Below, piece after piece: positions 60,681-64,000 of a stretch of DNA of 64,000 nucleotides. The stretch covers positions 1 to 64,000 of the forward strand of contig CAYOQO010000005.1 of assembly GCA_964406135.1 (NCBI GenBank), written 5' to 3'. The stretch's first letter is position 1. The number at the start of each line of letters is the position of its first letter. Below the pieces are notes generated by a model. That model saw only the letters and a list, made by a program, of their open reading frames with translations, had not been told where the DNA came from and made no database searches. The stretch is from JACPFN01 sp964406135. Lineage in GTDB: Bacteria; Babelota; Babeliae; Babelales; Chromulinivoraceae. Both the position numbers and the translations under genes were made by a program.

Positions 60681-60713
60681 AAAAAAAGCCCCAGAATTTT
60701 CTGAGGCTTTTTT
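60681..60713 (-). terminator. Terminator of the rpsO-pnp operon
   Basis: On the minus strand AAAAAAGCCTCAG, an AT loop, CTGGGGC and TTTTTTT. Strong stem with one G-T-type mismatch; it lies 17 bases after the pnp stop. Confidence 0.88.
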
Positions 60714-60729
60714 ATTTTTAAATTTAAAA

Positions 60730-62832
60730 TTATCGTGCTTTAGAATCTGCAAAATCAAGACGAATTTTTCCAGTTTCGCGATCAACTTCCATCACGCGAA
60801 CTTGAATTTCTCCACCAAGTGGGAAATATTTATCAGGATCTTCTTGTTTTTCACGAGAAATTTTTGAAATGTGCAAGAGTCCAGCTTTACCCGGTGCAAT
60901 ATCAATAAACAATCCAAAATCAGACAAACGAGCAATTGTTCCTGTCAAAACGACACCTGTTTCCAATTGATCTGCTAAAATTTTGACCCAAGCAACAGCT
61001 TGATCAATGTTTGATCCAGGTGCACCAAAAATATTGACTTCTGAACCATCAATATCAATGGTTGTTCCGGTTTTTTCAATAATTTCTTTGATAATTTTTC
61101 CACCAGAACCAATAACAGCTCCAGCTTTATTTGGATCAATTTGAATTGAAATCATTTTTGGAACAAGCGGTGAAAGTTCTGCGTTTGGTTTATCCATAAC
61201 TTTGCCCATTTCATCCAAGATGAAAAGACGAGCTTGTTTTGCTTGTGCTAATGCTTTTTCAAATACTTGACGTGGAAGTCCACCTTTGTATTTAATATCC
61301 ATTTGAATTGCAGTGATTCCGAAGCGTGTACCAGCAACTTTAAAATCCATTAAACCTAATGCATCTTCAAAGCCCGTAATGTCAGTAATCGCTTGAAATT
61401 GTCCTGAAGTATCAGACAACAACCCCATTGCAATACCTGCAACCATGTTTGAAATTGGCACACCAGCATCCATTAATGCCATGGTTGTTCCACAAACTGT
61501 TGCCATTGAGCTTGAACCGTTTGATTCTAAAATATCTGAGATCACACGAATTGTGTACGGAAAATCTTTTTTATCAGGAAGCACACGTTTAATTGCTGAT
61601 GCTGCCAAATGACCATGTCCAATTTCTCGACGTCCTGGTCCGCGCATCGGTTTTACTTCACCAACAGAAAATGGTGGAAAATTATAATGCAACATGAATG
61701 AAATATCGAGTGGTTCCAATTCAAGCAAATCATCAACTCGTTGTGCATCTTTGCCACTTCCAAGAGTTGCACTGACCAATGCTTGTGTTTGACCACGTTG
61801 GAAAAATGCTGAACCATGAACGAGTGGCATTAAACGAACTTCTGTTGAAATTGGACGAACATCAGTAAATGATCGACCATCAACACGAGATTTACGTTGT
61901 AAAATTTCAACACTAACTGCATCATTTAAAGCTGAATCAAAAAGATAATCTAACTTTTGAGCATCTTCTGTTTTTTCAACAATTTTATCACCAACATGTT
62001 CTGCATAGAATGCAACTTTTAATCGTTTCATTGCATCTTTGCGTGCTTGTTTTTCTGCACCATGTTGAAAAATTTCATCAATGCGTGATGATGTGAAAAA
62101 AGATGTCAATGTTGCATGCCATGATGTCCAATCAAATGTTGATTCTGCAGGAGTTGCTTTTGCAACTGCAACTTCTTTGCAAATTTCTTCTTGCCATGCA
62201 ACCTGTTCTTTGATTGCCTCATGTGCTGTAAATAATGCATCAATAAATTCATCTTCTGACAAATGTGCACTGCTTCCTTCAACCATGCATAAACCTTCTT
62301 TGGTTCCTGCAACAACTAACGCAATGTCTGAAATTTCTTGCTGATCTTTTGTTGGATTCATAATCCAAGCGCCGTCAATACGACCAACTTGAACTGCGCC
62401 AACAGGACCTGCAAAAGGAATTTTTGAAATGCAGAGTGCAAGAGATGATGACAAAACTGCTAACGGAACAGGTAATGCATCTTTATCTAAAGAATAGACT
62501 GTTGAAAGAACTTGTACTTCATTGAAGAAATAATCAGGAAATAAAGGACGAATAGTACGGTCAATTAATCGACTTGTCAAAATTTCATGATCTGATGAAC
62601 GACCTTCTCTTTTAAGATATCCACCTGGAATTCTTCCTGATGCAGAAAAATATTCTCGATAATCAACCGATAACGGTAAAAAACCTGGAAAACTTTTAGT
62701 GTCTGCCATCACAGCTGTTGATAAAATAACGGTATCTTTATGGTGTAACCATACAGCTCCGTCAGCTTGACCAGCAAATTTGCCAATCGTAACTTCGTAC
62801 CCTAAGGTTTTTAACTTAAAAGTTTTGACCAT
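60730..62832 (-). CDS. pnp: Polyribonucleotide nucleotidyltransferase (PNPase)
   Basis: 700 residues, standard. Two RNase PH domains (for example FFQRGQTQALVSATLGSGKD and ESNGSSSMATVCGTTMALMD), an all-helical linker, a KH domain (IDPNKAGAVIGSGGKIIKEI) and an S1 domain (ETGVVLTGTIARLSDFGLFI). It degrades RNA 3' to 5' by phosphorolysis. rpsO lies 24 bases upstream, the conserved pair. No truncation is visible. Confidence 0.97.
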   Translation of the reverse strand: MVKTFKLKTLGYEVTIGKFAGQADGAVWLHHKDTVILSTAVMADTKSFPGFLPLSVDYREYFSASGRIPGGYLKREGRSSDHEILTSRLIDRTIRPLFPDYFFNEVQVLSTVYSLDKDALPVPLAVLSSSLALCISKIPFAGPVGAVQVGRIDGAWIMNPTKDQQEISDIALVVAGTKEGLCMVEGSSAHLSEDEFIDALFTAHEAIKEQVAWQEEICKEVAVAKATPAESTFDWTSWHATLTSFFTSSRIDEIFQHGAEKQARKDAMKRLKVAFYAEHVGDKIVEKTEDAQKLDYLFDSALNDAVSVEILQRKSRVDGRSFTDVRPISTEVRLMPLVHGSAFFQRGQTQALVSATLGSGKDAQRVDDLLELEPLDISFMLHYNFPPFSVGEVKPMRGPGRREIGHGHLAASAIKRVLPDKKDFPYTIRVISDILESNGSSSMATVCGTTMALMDAGVPISNMVAGIAMGLLSDTSGQFQAITDITGFEDALGLMDFKVAGTRFGITAIQMDIKYKGGLPRQVFEKALAQAKQARLFILDEMGKVMDKPNAELSPLVPKMISIQIDPNKAGAVIGSGGKIIKEIIEKTGTTIDIDGSEVNIFGAPGSNIDQAVAWVKILADQLETGVVLTGTIARLSDFGLFIDIAPGKAGLLHISKISREKQEDPDKYFPLGGEIQVRVMEVDRETGKIRLDFADSKAR

Positions 62833-62856
62833 ACGTAAAGTCTTTCTATTTTCGAA

Positions 62857-63123
62857 TTATTTTCTGATACCAAGACGTTTAATAACATCTTTATATTCAG
62901 CTTCGCTGATTTTTTGTAAATAAATTAATAATTGTTTGCGATTGTTAACAAGTTGCATTAAGCCGCGCTGTGTACTGAAATCTTTTTTATTGATTTCCAT
63001 ATGTTTTTGCAAGCCTGCAATGCGTGTTGTTAAAAGAGCAATTTGAACTGCAGTTGAACCAGTATTTTTTGGATCTGAACCAAATTCTGCTATGAGTTTT
63101 GCTTTTTCTGCTTTTGTGATCAT
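62857..63123 (-). CDS. rpsO: 30S ribosomal protein S15
   Basis: 88 residues. AEFGSDPKNTGSTAVQIALL, LQKHMEINKKDFSTQRGLMQ and LVNNRKQLLIYLQ are canonical. S15 binds 16S rRNA early. It lies between tRNA-Val and pnp. In E. coli it represses its own translation; the 5' leader here, between the tRNA and ATG, is only about 65 bases. Confidence 0.96.
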   Translation of the reverse strand: MITKAEKAKLIAEFGSDPKNTGSTAVQIALLTTRIAGLQKHMEINKKDFSTQRGLMQLVNNRKQLLIYLQKISEAEYKDVIKRLGIRK

Positions 63124-63190
63124 ATAAACCTTATATCCACAATAAATTTTTTGAAATATGCTATACCTTCAATTTTGTACTCAAACCTTT

Positions 63191-63265
63191 TGGTAGGCGC
63201 GAGCGGGATTGAACCGCTGACCCCTGCTACGTCAAAGCAGTGCTCTACCACTGAGCTACGCGCCT
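63191..63265 (-). tRNA. tRNA-Val (GAC anticodon)
   Basis: 75 bases on the minus strand. The acceptor AGGCGCG pairs with CGCGCCT, the D-arm is AGCTCAGTGGTAGAGC, the anticodon stem-loop is CTGCT-TTGACGT-AGCAG (GAC, valine) and the T-loop is GTTCAATCC. CCA is encoded. It lies between rpoC and rpsO. Confidence 0.94.
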
Positions 63266-63274
63266 GCCATAAAT

Positions 63275-64000
63275 TCATTTACAAACTTCTCCCAAATACT
63301 TTTCTCTAAATGACAGAATGCCTGTACCTGCTGGAATTAATTTACCGACTATAATGTTTTCTTTCAAGCCATATAAATTATCAACCATGCCAGAAACTGC
63401 TGCTTCTGCAAGAATTCGAGTTGTTTCTTGGAATGATGCTGCAGAGAATACACTTTCAGTACCCAATGACGCCATCGTAATTCCCATCAACACTGGACGT
63501 GCTACTGCCGGAGTTTTACCTTCTGATTTTAATGCAGCGTTCACTGCTTTAAAGTGAACTTTATCAACAAGATCACCAATCAAGAAGTCTGAATCACCAG
63601 GAGATGCTACACGTACTTTGCGAAGCATCTGTTTTGCAATCACTTCAATATGACGATCGTCAATATCAACACCTTGTAAACGATAGATTTCTTGAATCTG
63701 ATTTACAATGTATGTTTGCAACACATCAATACCCATAATGCGAAGTACATCTTGTAAAACTGGAACACCGTTCGTGAGCAAATCTCCAGCTTTAACGCGT
63801 TCACCATCCGCAACAATCAACTGACGATCACGAGGTACCAGATAGTTGAATGAATTTTCACCAGCAACAACGCTTACTTTGCGATGTCCGCGATGAAGAC
63901 CACCAAATACTACCTCACCATCAATGTCTGCAATAATTGCTGCATCTTTGGTAATACGTGCTTCAAAAATTTCTGATACGCGCGGCAAACCACCGGTAAT
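63275..64000 (-). CDS. rpoC: RNA polymerase beta' subunit, 3' end (5' part outside the window)
   Basis: The last 242 codons. The frame is open to base 64000 (ITGGLPRVSEIFEAR at the edge). VNQIQEIYRLQGVDIDDRHI, RPVLMGITMASLGTESVFSA and AASFQETTRILAEAAVSG are the conserved C-terminal end of beta'. It lies on the same strand as the ribosomal block but 33 kb from rpsL, so rpoBC is uncoupled from the str operon. tRNA-Val starts 10 bases after its stop. Confidence 0.96.
   Translation of the reverse strand: MTGGLPRVSEIFEARITKDAAIIADIDGEVVFGGLHRGHRKVSVVAGENSFNYLVPRDRQLIVADGERVKAGDLLTNGVPVLQDVLRIMGIDVLQTYIVNQIQEIYRLQGVDIDDRHIEVIAKQMLRKVRVASPGDSDFLIGDLVDKVHFKAVNAALKSEGKTPAVARPVLMGITMASLGTESVFSAASFQETTRILAEAAVSGMVDNLYGLKENIIVGKLIPAGTGILSFREKYLGEVCK

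Noticed and set aside
1..64000. CRISPR array, insertion sequence, prophage, riboswitch or rRNA
   Set aside because: I looked for regularly spaced repeats, transposase motifs, phage genes and known RNA signatures on both strands and found none that I could support.

Overview
The window is an AT-rich bacterial chromosome segment in which genes are packed tightly, intergenic gaps are short and protein-coding content is mostly housekeeping. It carries the whole str-S10-spc-alpha translation supercluster as one uninterrupted minus-strand block. Gram-negative style features (YidC with a large periplasmic domain, RseP, lipobox and many Sec signal peptides) sit beside secreted proteins with eukaryote-like modules: ankyrin-like repeats, a RING-type zinc finger, a J-domain and F-box-like C-termini. 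This combination best suits an intracellular or protist-associated lineage such as Dependentiae (TM6). That placement is inference from gene content; no 16S rRNA is present.

Layout. 1-5.8 kb (minus): a SpoIID/LytB protein cut by the window edge, an RNase HI family enzyme, a coiled-coil/zinc-ribbon protein, tRNA-CAU, a secreted ankyrin-like protein, endonuclease IV and a degenerate phosphohexomutase. 5.8-8.5 kb (plus): SbcC. 8.6-10.5 kb (minus): three small secreted proteins. 10.8-30.6 kb (minus): rpsL-rpsG-fusA-tuf, the S10 and spc operons, secY-adk-map-infA-rpmJ, the alpha operon and a NifU-like tail gene. 30.9-32.9 kb (plus): rseP and two secreted CxxC proteins. 33-37.4 kb (minus): rplM, pepP, recR, yidC. 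37.6-41.3 kb (plus): a MerR regulator, murC and four small secreted proteins. 41.4-45.6 kb (minus): a lipoprotein, rplS, a trmD fusion, rpsP, ffh. 45.6-50.9 kb (plus): two secreted ankyrin/F-box-like proteins, hflX and a UvrD/PcrA helicase. 51-53.3 kb (minus): two exported unknowns and trpS. 53.4-58.7 kb (plus): a cdaA-cdaR-glmM type operon, a DUF502 membrane protein, an ankyrin-RING protein and a J-domain protein. 58.7-64 kb (minus): a HolA-like protein, a GNAT, pnp, rpsO, tRNA-Val and the 3' end of rpoC.

How the parts fit. The core is ribosome and translation supply (ribosomal proteins, EF-Tu, EF-G, IF-1, MAP, TrmD, TrpRS), membrane insertion (SecY, Ffh, YidC, RseP), wall precursor synthesis (GlmM, MurC) and repair (SbcC, RecR, UvrD, endonuclease IV). 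Around it lie exported proteins without recognisable metabolic roles, several of which look host-directed.

The most notable observations are these. (1) A family of about 27-bp palindromes, consensus YTGGATYC...GRATGA with compensating stem changes, occurs intergenically and also in frame inside murC, the UvrD helicase, glmM and the NifU-like gene. (2) The CdaA homologue keeps its canonical neighbours cdaR and glmM but has lost both diadenylate-cyclase motifs. (3) A second phosphohexomutase has a ruined active site. (4) There are secreted ANK-RING and J-domain proteins. (5) A 100-N gap is flanked by an identical 55-bp sequence, so it is probably an unmerged contig overlap rather than missing DNA. 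I saw no CRISPR array, insertion sequence, prophage or rRNA gene.
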